Assembly (NCBI RefSeq): GCF_002086275.1
Contig: NZ_MVHT01000002.1
Location: 62,001 to 126,000 of the forward strand
Length of the DNA stretch: 64,000 nucleotides
Reading direction: 5' to 3'
From: Mycobacterium intermedium
Lineage (GTDB): Bacteria > Actinomycetota > Actinomycetes > Mycobacteriales > Mycobacteriaceae
Positions within the stretch are counted from its first letter, which is position 1; every line of letters starts with the position of its first letter. The notes under the pieces were generated by a model. That model did not search any database. It was not told the origin of the DNA and saw only the letters and a list, made by a program, of their open reading frames with translations. Shown here in pieces: positions 17,562 to 25,479 of the stretch. A program made the translations under genes and the position numbers.

Positions 17562-18050
17562 CTATTGGCTGTCCCAACAGCTGACGTTCCCTCCGGCGGT
17601 AACCGGGGGTTGTCCGCCGTCGCCGGCACTCGACAGCCTCAGCTGGTAATCACCGACGTAGCGCAATTCTTCGTTCGACGAGCGGGTGGTCTGGATGACG
17701 AGCTGGACCGAGGCGAAGGGGTCGTCGCCTTGCGTCTCGCGGTAGATCAGCAGCTTGAGAGCGCTGTCTTGCCACCATTGCTGCAGGAGATCCGAGCTGT
17801 CCAGCGTGAACTGCTGCAACGACTTCGGCGTGCGCGGAAGCTTGGACCGGAACTCGCCGCTGACCGCATGAATCTTGGGAATCGAATGCGAGTACACCCC
17901 GTCGAAGTCCAGCTTCAGATTGTTGTCGTCGACGCGGCAGGCCAGGCCGCCCGTCGCGTGGGCGGTGCCCGGTGCGAGCCCGAATCCCAGCACCAACCCC
18001 AACGCCACATACGCACATCTACCTGTCATCGCGGCAATGACGGCCTGCAT
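17562..18050 (-). CDS. Probable secreted protein of unknown function
   Basis: A 162-residue protein with an N-terminal signal peptide (hydrophobic core VALGLVLGFGLAPG, likely cleavage after AHA near residue 32). The mature part has two cysteines, one near its N-terminus (LACRVDD) and one five residues from the end (CWDSQ), likely to form a disulfide. The start ATG 18050 has a good AAGGAGAG site. Its stop directly abuts the SRAP stop (convergent). No domain is recognised. Confidence 0.75.
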   Translation of the reverse strand: MQAVIAAMTGRCAYVALGLVLGFGLAPGTAHATGGLACRVDDNNLKLDFDGVYSHSIPKIHAVSGEFRSKLPRTPKSLQQFTLDSSDLLQQWWQDSALKLLIYRETQGDDPFASVQLVIQTTRSSNEELRYVGDYQLRLSSAGDGGQPPVTAGGNVSCWDSQ

Positions 18051-18128
18051 CCGGCTCTCCTTTTCAGCTCGGTCGTATCATCGTCGTCACTTTGGCCCGG
18101 ATCGAACAATGCGACTTAGCATGCGTGA

Positions 18129-19001
18129 GTGACGTCGTACACCTACACCTTCGAGGACATCCGGGACCGCCCGGTCGCGGTGATCGGTGCCGGAACCTTG
18201 GGCCGTCGCATCGCATTGATGTTCGCCAGCCGAGGCGGTACCGTGCGAATCTATGCGCGCCGGGCCGAACAGCGCGCCGAGGCGATCCAGTACGTGGCAG
18301 ACACTCTGCCAAAAGTGGTTCAGGACAGAGGGTTTGGCGAGGTCGGCACCGTGACCGGGACGGACTCGCTCGAAGAGGCACTGGACGGCGCGTGGCTGGC
18401 CGTCGAGTCCGTCTCGGAGAAGCTTGAGGTCAAGGTTCCGCTGTGGGGTGAAATTGACCGGGCGGCACCACCGGACACCATTTTCGCCACCAACTCGTCG
18501 TCGTTCCCGTCCCGGTTGATGGCCGAAAACGTCCGTGACAAAACACGTTTGTGCAACACGCACTTCTACATGCCACCGCAGATCAACGCCTTGGACTTGA
18601 TGTCGGACGGCCAGACCGACCGCGGTCTGCTCGACACCCTGTTGGCTGTGTTGCCGGAATTCGGCGTGCATCCCTTCGAAGCCCGCAAAGAATGCACCGG
18701 CTTCATCTTCAACCGGATCTGGGCTGCCATAAAACGCGAATCGCTGGCCGTGGTCGCCGAGGGGGTGGCTCGCCCCGAGGACGTCGACGGCATGTTCAAG
18801 GTCAATTGGGGAGTTCCGGCTGGTCCGTTCCAGATGATGGATATGGTCGGTTTGGATGTGGTGCTCGACGTCGAAAACCATTACGCCCAAGAGTTTCCGC
18901 ACCTTCCCAGGAGCGTGCGGGAACTGCTGCAGTCCTACGTGGACGCAGGGAAACTCGGCATCAAGACCGGCGAGGGCTTCTACAACTACACGCAGTCCTG
19001 A
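18129..19001 (+). CDS. 3-hydroxyacyl-CoA dehydrogenase family protein
   Basis: A 290-residue NAD-dependent dehydrogenase of the hydroxyacyl-CoA dehydrogenase fold. It shows the NAD motif AVIGAGTLGRRIALMFASRG, the NSSSFPSRLM segment with catalytic Ser/Asn positions, and NTHFYMPP where canonical enzymes have HFFNP. The C-terminal domain contains GFIFNRIWAA and ends GEGFYNY. The changed catalytic loop (HFYMPP) suggests a substrate other than straight fatty acyl-CoA. The start is GTG 18129; it is divergent from the secreted protein gene. Confidence 0.85.
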   Translation: MTSYTYTFEDIRDRPVAVIGAGTLGRRIALMFASRGGTVRIYARRAEQRAEAIQYVADTLPKVVQDRGFGEVGTVTGTDSLEEALDGAWLAVESVSEKLEVKVPLWGEIDRAAPPDTIFATNSSSFPSRLMAENVRDKTRLCNTHFYMPPQINALDLMSDGQTDRGLLDTLLAVLPEFGVHPFEARKECTGFIFNRIWAAIKRESLAVVAEGVARPEDVDGMFKVNWGVPAGPFQMMDMVGLDVVLDVENHYAQEFPHLPRSVRELLQSYVDAGKLGIKTGEGFYNYTQS

Positions 19002-19010
19002 GCCGCGGTA

Positions 19011-19262
19011 TCAACCGTTACTGAGGACCAGGCGCCAGTTGCCAAACGTCTGAGGATCCGGAACACACCAGAAGTTGTTCCAATTAAACGGCGGTGTCGA
19101 GGCTTTCACGGCCGGACCGGCATCCTGACAAGCTTGTCGACTCGGGTAGCTACCCTCGGTCTGGAATGTGTCGGCGTGACCGATGCCCACACCGGTCATC
19201 AACCCCGCAGATGCGAGCACACCCGCGGCGGCAACTGTGAACGTCAATCGCTTCATATCCAT
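19011..19262 (-). CDS. Small secreted protein with one disulfide
   Basis: An 83-residue protein with a clear signal peptide (MDMKRLTFTVAAAGVLASAG, cleavage probably after GHA at about residue 30). The mature 50 residues hold two cysteines (RQACQDAG and FWCVPDP) and are rich in aromatic residues. It resembles the many small mycobacterial secreted proteins with conserved cysteines, but I cannot assign a family. ATG 19262 has GGAG upstream; ATG 19256 is also possible. Confidence 0.75.
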   Translation of the reverse strand: MDMKRLTFTVAAAGVLASAGLMTGVGIGHADTFQTEGSYPSRQACQDAGPAVKASTPPFNWNNFWCVPDPQTFGNWRLVLSNG

Positions 19263-19529
19263 CCAATCTCCATGCGGTGATCCGCCTCGGCGGACAGCCT
19301 TAAGCTAACTCCCGTCGGGCGACTACATTGCCGTTTTCGCCGGATAGCTACGCTTTGTTACAGCGGACCGGCGCTACATTCACGCCGCGCGAGTCGGGTC
19401 GCGTAGACGTTCAGAAAGTCCCGCGCCGTCACCCAACCGAATCCACCGACGTCCCCGGGCTGGCACGATAACTTCTGCAGAGGACCCGGCCGGGTTCACC
19501 GCGCGGATCAACGAATTGGGGATGACCGA

Positions 19530-20276
19530 ATGAACACCGTCAGCTTCGATTTCACCGGCAGCAATGTCCTGGTGACAGGCGGGACCAGGGGTATCGGCCA
19601 TGCCATCGCCAACGGCTTCGTCACGGCCGGGGCTGATGTGGTGATCACCGGAACCCGTTCCAGCGCTGAGGATTACGACGACGACCTCAGCGCATTCACT
19701 TACCGACAGTGCCGGATTCAAGATCCCGACTCGGTCGATGCGTTGGTCACTTCGCTTGGTGATCTGGACATCCTGATCAACAATGCCGGCGGGGCCTATC
19801 CCGCCGGTGACGAATACGACCCGGACGGCTACGCCGCGTCGGTGCAGCAGAACATGCTCGGTCCCATGCGACTGAGCATGCGGTGCTATGAGCGGCTCAA
19901 GTCGAGCACGGCCGCCGGTGGTTCTTCGGTGATCAATATCGTCTCGATGGCCGCTTTTCGCTCTGCGGTCTTCGTACCCGGTTACGCCTCGTCAAAGATG
20001 GGCTTGCTCGCTTTGACGATGAATCTTGCCCGCAGGTGGGCAGCCGACGGAATACGGGTGAACGCCATCGCGCCAGGACTGATCGACACTCGACTGACGC
20101 GGCCCGCCTTGGACATCAAGCAGATCGTGGACGTCGAAATCGGATTTCACACACCGCTCGGCAGGCCCGGAACCCCCCAAGACTGCGTCGGAACGGCCCT
20201 GTTCCTGTGCACCGACGCCGCGTCCTACATCACCGGCACCACCGTCGCCGTCGACGGCGGATATCTGACGGTCTGA
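19530..20276 (+). CDS. Short-chain dehydrogenase/reductase
   Basis: A 248-residue classical SDR. The cofactor motif is VTGGTRGIGHAIANGF (TGxxxGIG), followed by NNAGGAYPAG, the catalytic Ser in NIVSMAAFRS and the YASSK active-site pair. The C-terminal TGTTVAVDGGYLTV is typical. It has its own start, followed by a strong inverted repeat, so it is probably monocistronic. The substrate is unknown. Confidence 0.9.
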   Translation: MNTVSFDFTGSNVLVTGGTRGIGHAIANGFVTAGADVVITGTRSSAEDYDDDLSAFTYRQCRIQDPDSVDALVTSLGDLDILINNAGGAYPAGDEYDPDGYAASVQQNMLGPMRLSMRCYERLKSSTAAGGSSVINIVSMAAFRSAVFVPGYASSKMGLLALTMNLARRWAADGIRVNAIAPGLIDTRLTRPALDIKQIVDVEIGFHTPLGRPGTPQDCVGTALFLCTDAASYITGTTVAVDGGYLTV

Positions 20277-20277
20277 C

Positions 20278-20339
20278 CGCGAGCAGACGCTAAATCCCCC
20301 GTAATGCCTTGCTTACGAGGGATTTTGCGTCTGCTCGCG
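20278..20339. repeat. Dispersed palindromic element, copy 1 (hairpin)
   Basis: A 27-base inverted repeat (20278-20304 against 20313-20339, two mismatches) with an 8-base loop. The outer arm CGCGAGCAGACGCTAAATC recurs in a second palindrome at 32076-32149, so this belongs to a mycobacterial family of dispersed GCAGACGC palindromes. Right after the SDR stop it may also act as a terminator. Confidence 0.75.
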
Positions 20340-20356
20340 TTAGTGGTGATGGGGTC

Positions 20357-20515
20357 TCACGAGGCTTCGACCGGTCGGCGCTGCGGCAGTCGGTGCGACT
20401 GAAGTGATTCAGTCTTGGGCTCAGTGATCTTGTGTACCAAGGTGATCAGCGCCGGGAGGATGATCGGGAACATGATCAATACGATCATTCCGGCAATGGT
20501 CAAGTAGGGCATCAT
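20357..20515 (-). CDS. Small membrane protein, 52 residues
   Basis: A short reading frame coding one clear membrane helix (MMPYLTIAGMIVLIMFPIIL and on to about residue 27), followed by a polar, basic tail ending PQRRPVEAS. It starts with two adjacent ATG codons (20515 and 20512). Codon third positions are GC-rich as in neighbouring genes, and the single-helix-plus-basic-tail design is typical of regulatory micro-proteins. No family is assigned. The ribosome site is weak, so confidence is moderate. Confidence 0.55.
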   Translation of the reverse strand: MMPYLTIAGMIVLIMFPIILPALITLVHKITEPKTESLQSHRLPQRRPVEAS

Positions 20516-20722
20516 GATTCACTAGCTCTTTTCGCTGCGGTGGGATGGTGGCGGCGCGACCTTGCGCTTGCGATGAAACGTACTTATGAGCCCGCAGTTT
20601 GCGGATGTGACGAGACGACCAAATTGGGCAGCGCTCTCGTGTTGCGGGAACAAAAACCAGCGTTCCCCCAACATCGATGAGATGAATGTGTGCGGCTGAC
20701 ATGTGGCGCACAATGTCCAGTT

Positions 20723-21067
20723 ATGGACCCCGAACAGGTTGTGCTGGCCGAACTGAAGGCGTGGGAGAGGCGCGACGTCGACGCGATCGTGAGCTGTTTC
20801 AGTCCCGATGCGACGTGGTCCGATCCGAATGGAACATTCCGCGGTTCTGCCGAGATTCGCAAAGCGGTCGAAGAGTATGTGGGCCGGATGGAGCACGCCG
20901 AGATGGAGGTCGTCAACATCGCCGTCACCGGCAACGTCGTGTTGACCGAACGGGTAGATCGGTTCGTCTACGACGGCAACAACATTGCCCAGCCCTTGAT
21001 GGGTGCCTTTGAGGTGGCGGACGGCAAGATCAACGCCTGGCGCGACTACTACAACATGCCGCGCTGA
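20723..21067 (+). CDS. SnoaL-like / limonene-epoxide-hydrolase-type protein
   Basis: A 114-residue cone-fold protein. The sequence TERVDRFVY contains the Arg-x-Asp pair, and WRDYYNMPR the second Asp, that make up the Arg/Asp/Asp catalytic set of limonene-1,2-epoxide hydrolases. The N-terminal WERRDVDAIVSCFSPDATW is also typical. It could therefore open a small epoxide, possibly a lipid or sterol one. I start it at ATG 20723 because this fits the family length; the frame is open to 20690. Confidence 0.75.
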   Translation: MDPEQVVLAELKAWERRDVDAIVSCFSPDATWSDPNGTFRGSAEIRKAVEEYVGRMEHAEMEVVNIAVTGNVVLTERVDRFVYDGNNIAQPLMGAFEVADGKINAWRDYYNMPR

Positions 21068-21070
21068 GAC

Positions 21071-21520
21071 CTACACAGCGATGTCCCATATGACGGCGTC
21101 GGTCAACCGGATCAGATCATGCGGAGCCACCGCGACATCCCAATGGCGTCGGCCGGCGCTGCACAGCACCCGTTCCCACCGCAACGCCGAACTGTCCACC
21201 ACCGTCCGCAGTCTCTTTCGCTGCCCGAATGGTGAGATGCCGCCGACCACGTAGCCCGTACTACGTTCGGCGGCGGCCGGTTCGGCCATGCTGGCCTTCG
21301 CCACGCCCAGCGCCGCGGCGGCCGCCTTCAGCGACAGCTTCGAAGGCACCGGAATCACCGCCACCGCCAGTTCGCGGGGCAGCGCGACGATGAGGGTCTT
21401 GAACACCTGCTCGGGCGCAATGCCGGTGCCGTTCGACAGATCGCCGATGACCTCGAAGTGCAAGACCTCATGCGGCACACCGGCTTTGACTAGCGCGGCA
21501 AGGCCCGGCGTCGCGGTCAC
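21071..21520 (-). CDS. ybaK: YbaK/prolyl-tRNA editing domain protein (Cys-tRNA(Pro) deacylase)
   Basis: A 149-residue stand-alone editing protein that hydrolyses mischarged Cys-tRNA(Pro). Family marks are the conserved Lys in VFKTLIV near residue 41, KASMAEPAAAERSTGY, and GGISPFGQRK near 93. The gene is complete here, whereas in M. tuberculosis the corresponding Rv3224A/Rv3224B are annotated as fragments. The start GTG 21520 overlaps the stop of a short PE-like frame (GTGA), so it is probably translated by coupling to that frame. Confidence 0.82.
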   Translation of the reverse strand: MTATPGLAALVKAGVPHEVLHFEVIGDLSNGTGIAPEQVFKTLIVALPRELAVAVIPVPSKLSLKAAAAALGVAKASMAEPAAAERSTGYVVGGISPFGQRKRLRTVVDSSALRWERVLCSAGRRHWDVAVAPHDLIRLTDAVIWDIAV

Positions 21521-21627
21521 GATGCCGCTGCCACACGGTGAGCCGCGCGCACCCCCGAGCCGATCCCGGTCCGCTCCTGGGCCGCGTCGGCCAATACCTC
21601 AGGCGACGCGATCACCAACGACGACAT
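21517..21627 (-). pseudogene. Truncated PE-family gene (36 residues)
   Basis: This short frame encodes MSSLVIASPEVLADAA followed by about 20 more residues, which matches the first third of a PE domain (MSFVIAxPEVLxAAA). It has the strong AGGAGG site six bases before ATG 21627 that PE genes typically have. It stops at 21517-21519, far short of the roughly 100-residue PE domain, exactly at the ybaK start (GTGA). It may be a degraded PE gene that now serves as a leader for ybaK. Confidence 0.7.
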
Positions 21628-22247
21628 GATGGACCTCCTGACGCTCTGAAAAAGGCTGATCTACCAGGGAAGACTGTGCGGCAGGTAAAACGCCTCCGGG
21701 TCATGCGCCCGGGGAGCAGGCCAGCGGCTGGCCCGACATGCTCTCCGCGGCCACGTGACCCTGCATAGTCCAGGAACACTACATTGCCATTTCTCACCTT
21801 GAGCCCAGGTAGGTGCCGCAGTACGGGCGATGGAGGTCGTCGAGCGCCCAGGGTCTCTGGCGTCACCGCCATCCGCGTATCAGGCAGGTGGTTGCGGCGC
21901 AGGCGGTGGCGTCGACCATTGCCGCGGCCGAACCGGCGGGCTCGGCGGACGCCTCCGACTGGTGGGTGACAAACACGTAAGCGGTCGCGCAGCTCGCTGT
22001 GATCACGAACACGTTTTCCTGCAGGCTATTCCGGGTTCGTTGACGGGGTGGTGGAAATGGCTTTCGCTGCAACCATTTTGCGCTTCCGTCAACTACGGCC
22101 TGCACCAGCGCTTTTGAGTCGATTCGTTTGAAAGTCAAAGAGCAGCAGTCCCTTAAGAATGTGACCACCAATGCATGCTTGGTGTTTCGCGGCTAGTGGC
22201 GACGGGTAACCCGTTCATCACCGAACAATAAACGGGAGGAAATTGCG
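21628..22247. other. Gene-poor intergenic stretch of about 620 bases
   Basis: No frame here has a convincing family match, ribosome site and codon bias together. A 102-codon minus-strand frame (21863-22171) has low-GC, cysteine-rich content unlike its neighbours and is left unannotated. The stretch may be decayed PE-family or mobile DNA. A ribosome site (GGGAGGAAATT) for the next gene lies at its right end. Confidence 0.5.
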
Positions 22248-22721
22248 ATGAATCTGAAGCGACTGTTCAGCCGTGGAGTGGTTGTCGGTGGCATCGGCTT
22301 GACCGCAGCCGGCCTCGGAATGGGCGTGGCGTCCGCGGATCCATTTGTTCCGGCGCCGCCGATACCGGACGTGAATGTGCCGGACGTCAACGTGCCGCCG
22401 GTCAACGTGCCGCCGGTGAACGTGCCTCCGGTCAACGTGCCCGATGTGAACGTCCCGCCGGTCAACGTGCCGCCGGTCAACGTGCCGCCGGTGAACGTGC
22501 CTCCGGTCAACGTGCCCGATGTGAACGTGCCGCCGGTCAACGTGCCGCCGGTCAACGTGCCCGATGTGAACGTGCCACCGGTCAACGTGCCCGACGTGAA
22601 CGTGCCGCCGGTCAACGTGCCGCCGGTCAACGTGCCGGACGTGAATGTCCCGCCGGTCAACGTGCCCGATGTGAACGTCCCGCCGGTCAACGTGCCGCCG
22701 GTCCACCTGCCAGGAATCTAG
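22248..22721 (+). CDS. Secreted pentapeptide-repeat protein (PVNVP/DVNVP repeats)
   Basis: A 157-residue protein with a signal peptide (residues 1-31, ending VASADP). The mature part is almost wholly 23 consecutive five-residue units: 22 perfect PVNVP or DVNVP and a last PVHLP, ending GI. The DNA repeats every 15 bases (CCGGTCAACGTGCCG type). Proline every fifth residue with alternating valines predicts an extended, surface-exposed rod, perhaps a cell-wall or host-contact protein. No enzyme domain. The repeat number probably varies between strains. A strong hairpin follows the gene. Confidence 0.8.
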   Translation: MNLKRLFSRGVVVGGIGLTAAGLGMGVASADPFVPAPPIPDVNVPDVNVPPVNVPPVNVPPVNVPDVNVPPVNVPPVNVPPVNVPPVNVPDVNVPPVNVPPVNVPDVNVPPVNVPDVNVPPVNVPPVNVPDVNVPPVNVPDVNVPPVNVPPVHLPGI

Positions 22722-22739
22722 ATCAGGTAACGCATAACA

Positions 22740-22786
22740 GGCCAAAAGTCACCACGCTGGAGTCGTCCGGCGTGGTGGCTTTGGCC
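22740..22786 (+). terminator. Hairpin terminator after the repeat-protein gene
   Basis: The inner stem CACCACGC/GCGTGGTG (22750-22757 with 22770-22777) is extended by an outer stem GGCCAAA/TTTGGCC (22740-22746 with 22780-22786). This long stem begins 18 bases after the stop codon. There is no U-run, which is common for mycobacterial terminators. Confidence 0.65.
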
Positions 22787-22929
22787 ATTTCAAACCGATG
22801 AAATTTGTTGGCGCCAAAGGGTTCTGACGTGACTAGCGCGAACACTGTCGATCTCTGCACGCGCCCGGCCAGCGTGCCTGCGGAGCGGGGGGCGCCCCTG
22901 CGCTTGTCTCCCGGGCGGGGGTGCGTCAG

Positions 22930-23778
22930 CTACGGCTGCTTGTACCCCGGGGGGTTCACACCGTCCACCCAGAAGTCGACGCCGAGCTCACCGCCGGGCA
23001 CGCAGTCATACACCGACAGGTCGGTCACGCCGTTCTCGACGAGCACGTCCTCGCACAACAGGGTGTTGCCGGTGTACTCCCTCGACGGCTTGTTGAGGAT
23101 GATGTAGGCCGAGTCGGCGTACACCTCGGGCTTGCGAGCCTTGGCCATCGCCTCGTCGCCGCCGAGCAGGTTCTGCACCGCCGCGGTGGCCACCAGGGTG
23201 CGCGGCCACAGCGTGTTCGAGGCGACCCCCTCCTCCCGCAACTCCTCGGCGATACCGAGCGCGCACAGCGTCATCCCGAACTTGGCCATCATGTACGCCG
23301 TCGGCTTCAGCCACTGCTTGTCCAGCAGCACCGGGGGAGACAGCGTCAGAATGTGCGGGTTCTCCCGGCCGATCAGGTGCGGGATGGCCGCATGCGACAC
23401 CGCGTAGGTGCCACGCACCTGGATGCCGTTCATCAAGTCGAAGCGCTTCATCGGCACGTCCTTGATGGACCCGAGGTTGATGGCCGAGGCGTTGTTGACG
23501 ACGATGTCGATGCCGCCGAACTGCTCGACGGTCTTGGCTATCGCGGACTCCACCGACTCCGGATCACGGACGTCGCCGACGATCGGCAGGGCCTGTCCGC
23601 CCGCCTCTTCGAGCTCCTTGGCGGCGGTGTACACCGTTCCCGGCAACTTGGGGTGCGGCTCGGCCGTCTTGGCGATCAGGGCGATGTTGGCACCGTCTTG
23701 AGCGGCGCGTTTGGCGATTGCCAGACCGATACCGCGACTGGCTCCGGAGATGAACATGGTCTTGCCGTTGAGGGACAT
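22930..23778 (-). CDS. Short-chain dehydrogenase (Rv3224-like, HSDL2 type)
   Basis: A 282-residue SDR. The cofactor site is ISGASRGIGLAIAKRAAQDG, followed by NNASAINLGS and a catalytic region with Ser (LTLSPP) and YMMAKFGM (YxxxK). The C-terminal part (GGELGVDFWVDG) is longer than in classical SDRs, as in hydroxysteroid-dehydrogenase-like-2 proteins. By order and length it is the counterpart of Rv3224. It is divergent from sigH. Confidence 0.9.
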   Translation of the reverse strand: MSLNGKTMFISGASRGIGLAIAKRAAQDGANIALIAKTAEPHPKLPGTVYTAAKELEEAGGQALPIVGDVRDPESVESAIAKTVEQFGGIDIVVNNASAINLGSIKDVPMKRFDLMNGIQVRGTYAVSHAAIPHLIGRENPHILTLSPPVLLDKQWLKPTAYMMAKFGMTLCALGIAEELREEGVASNTLWPRTLVATAAVQNLLGGDEAMAKARKPEVYADSAYIILNKPSREYTGNTLLCEDVLVENGVTDLSVYDCVPGGELGVDFWVDGVNPPGYKQP

Positions 23779-23833
23779 GGCGACACCCTAACGTCCGGCT
23801 CCACGGCTCCTGTGAGGCCCCTGGTAACACCAC

Positions 23834-23860
23834 GGAAATAGCGGGCCGACCGGCGCTGTT
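23834..23860 (+). promoter_or_regulatory. Candidate SigH-type promoter of sigH
   Basis: GGAAAT (23834-23839), an 18-base spacer and GTT (23858-23860) approximate the SigH consensus GGAAYA-N16-20-GTT. SigH is known to transcribe its own gene in mycobacteria. The -35 box deviates at two positions, so this is a moderate call. A transcript from here would begin upstream of an extra in-frame ATG (23916). Confidence 0.45.
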
Positions 23861-23996
23861 GACTGGAGCGGTTTCTACTGTCGGTTGCAGCCTCTAGATT
23901 GGGGAACGGAGTCCGATGTCAGCGGCAACGAGCCTGTTGGGTGAGCAGCGGTTGGCGTCTTACGACACCGCAACTGAAGGGACCCAATTAATCATC

Positions 23997-24647
23997 ATGG
24001 CCGATATAGATGGCTTGACCGGGCCGGAGGTTGGCGAGTCCGCGCCGCATGTCGAAACCGACGCGGAACTGACCGAGCGCTTCGAACGAGACGCCATTCC
24101 GCTGCTGGACCAGCTTTACGGGGGCGCGCTGCGCATGACACGCAACCCGGCCGACGCAGAGGACCTACTGCAGGAAACGATGGTCAAGGCCTACGCGGGG
24201 TTCCGTTCGTTCCGGGAAGGCACCAACCTCAAGGCGTGGCTGTACCGCATCCTGACCAACACCTACATCAACAGCTACCGCAAGAAGCAGCGGCAGCCTT
24301 CGGAGTATCCGACCGAGGAAATCACCGATTGGCAGCTGGCGTCCAATGCCGAGCATTCCTCGACGGGGTTGCGCTCAGCCGAAGTCGAAGCCCTCGAAGC
24401 ATTGCCGGATACCGAGATCAAAGAGGCGCTGCAGGCGCTCCCAGAAGAATTTCGTATGGCGGTTTATTACGCCGACGTCGAAGGTTTCCCCTATAAAGAA
24501 ATCGCGGAAATCATGGATACCCCGATCGGGACCGTGATGTCGCGGCTGCACCGTGGCCGCCGTCAGCTGCGTGATCTGCTTGCTGACGTGGCCAAGGAGC
24601 GCGGTTTCAACCGTGGTAAGCATGCGCACGAGGAGGTGTCGTCATGA
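23997..24647 (+). CDS. sigH: ECF sigma factor SigH (oxidative and heat stress)
   Basis: A 216-residue sigma factor that directs thioredoxin, ClpB and Hsp genes under oxidative and heat stress. Region 2 contains [17 protein letters not shown] with [18 protein letters not shown], and region 4 contains [26 protein letters not shown] start it at ATG 23997 because it gives the known length and N-terminus MADIDG. The frame also offers ATG 23916 with a GGAG site, which would add 27 residues. Its stop overlaps rshA (ATGA), so sigma and anti-sigma are coupled. Confidence 0.95.
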   Translation: MADIDGLTGPEVGESAPHVETDAELTERFERDAIPLLDQLYGGALRMTRNPADAEDLLQETMVKAYAGFRSFREGTNLKAWLYRILTNTYINSYRKKQRQPSEYPTEEITDWQLASNAEHSSTGLRSAEVEALEALPDTEIKEALQALPEEFRMAVYYADVEGFPYKEIAEIMDTPIGTVMSRLHRGRRQLRDLLADVAKERGFNRGKHAHEEVSS

Positions 24648-24958
24648 GTGAGCTGTCAGGCCCGACCGATCCGTGCTCGCTGGGCGACGACTCGCACGAC
24701 TATCTGGGCTGCGCCGAAGTGATCGCCGAGGTCTGGACCTTGCTGGACGGCGAGTGCACACCTGAGACACGCGCCAAGCTGCGCAAGCACCTCGAGGCCT
24801 GCCCGGGATGCCTGAAGCATTACGGGCTCGAGGAACGAATCAAGACACTGATCGCGACCAAGTGCCAAGGGGAGCGGGCCCCCGAGGGCCTACGCGAGCG
24901 CCTCCGGCTGGAAATCCGACGGACCACGATCATCCGTGGCGGGCAAGAACGGCTCTAG
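24644..24958 (+). CDS. rshA: Zinc-type anti-sigma factor RshA
   Basis: A 104-residue anti-sigma factor that holds SigH inactive under reducing conditions and releases it on thiol oxidation. The ZAS motif His-x3-Cys-x2-Cys is HLEACPGC near residue 49, with a further upstream cysteine in DGECTPE. The start ATG overlaps the sigH stop by 4 bases. It is the Rv3221A counterpart. Confidence 0.93.
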   Translation: MSELSGPTDPCSLGDDSHDYLGCAEVIAEVWTLLDGECTPETRAKLRKHLEACPGCLKHYGLEERIKTLIATKCQGERAPEGLRERLRLEIRRTTIIRGGQERL

Positions 24959-24977
24959 AGCGGCTTGAGCAGCGGCT

Positions 24978-25052
24978 TTAGGCGTTGGGACGCTTGCCGT
25001 GGTTGGCCTTGCTGTACTTGCGATCACGCTTCTTACGGCCGCGCTTGGCCAT
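24978..25052 (-). CDS. Ribosomal protein bL37 (24 residues)
   Basis: A 24-codon gene encoding MAKRGRKKRDRKYSKANH and six more residues (GKRPNA). This matches the tiny mycobacterial large-subunit protein bL37, seen in mycobacterial ribosome structures and absent from E. coli. Half of its residues are Lys or Arg, as expected for an rRNA-binding peptide. GGAGG lies 7 bases before ATG 25052. It lies in antisense orientation between rshA and the biotinyl protein gene. Confidence 0.88.
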   Translation of the reverse strand: MAKRGRKKRDRKYSKANHGKRPNA

Positions 25053-25253
25053 GTCAGAACCTCCGTAGTCCGTCAGGGCTTGGTACGAGTAGGGCCGCGA
25101 ATCGCGCCCAGTTGGTACCCAGTGTCTCATGAAACCGGTCAAGGGCCGTCGCTAGCCCGCGCGGCGCAGCCCCAAGCGGCCTTATGGTTCGATATACATG
25201 ACCCTGATGGACCAGCAGTCAACATGCGGACGGCCGAAACGAGTGGGGTGAAG

Positions 25254-25469
25254 ATGGCCGAGGATGTGCGCGCCGAGATCGTGGCGAGCGTGCTCGAAGT
25301 CGTTGTCAGCGAAGGCGACCAGATCGGCAAAGGCGACGTTGTGGTGCTGCTGGAGTCGATGAAGATGGAGATACCCGTCCTCGCCGAGGTCGGAGGCACC
25401 GTCAGCAAAGTGAGCGTGTCGGTGGGCGACGTGATCCAGGCCGGCGACCTCATCGCGGTGATCAGCTAG
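25254..25469 (+). CDS. Biotinyl/lipoyl attachment protein (TB7.3-like)
   Basis: A 71-residue stand-alone biotin carrier. The biotinylation site is Lys in ESMKMEIPV near residue 36, flanked by the half-domain repeats EVVVSEGDQIGKGD and KVSVSVGDVIQAGD typical of the swinging domain. It equals TB7.3 (Rv3221c) in length and would serve as substrate for acyl-CoA carboxylase or pyruvate-carboxylase-type enzymes. The start ATG 25254 gives the known size; the open frame reaches further upstream without support. pdtaS follows after 10 bases. Confidence 0.9.
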   Translation: MAEDVRAEIVASVLEVVVSEGDQIGKGDVVVLLESMKMEIPVLAEVGGTVSKVSVSVGDVIQAGDLIAVIS

Positions 25470-25479
25470 CACCTGAGCA

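Noticed and set aside
21863..22171. 102-codon minus-strand frame
   Set aside because: Low-GC, cysteine-rich composition, no family match and no clear ribosome site. It was left as part of the gene-poor stretch.
22193..22690. Antisense repeat frame and CRISPR-like look of the 15-base repeats
   Set aside because: The repeats are coding, contiguous and without spacers. The plus frame has a signal peptide and ribosome site, so this is neither a CRISPR array nor a minus-strand gene.
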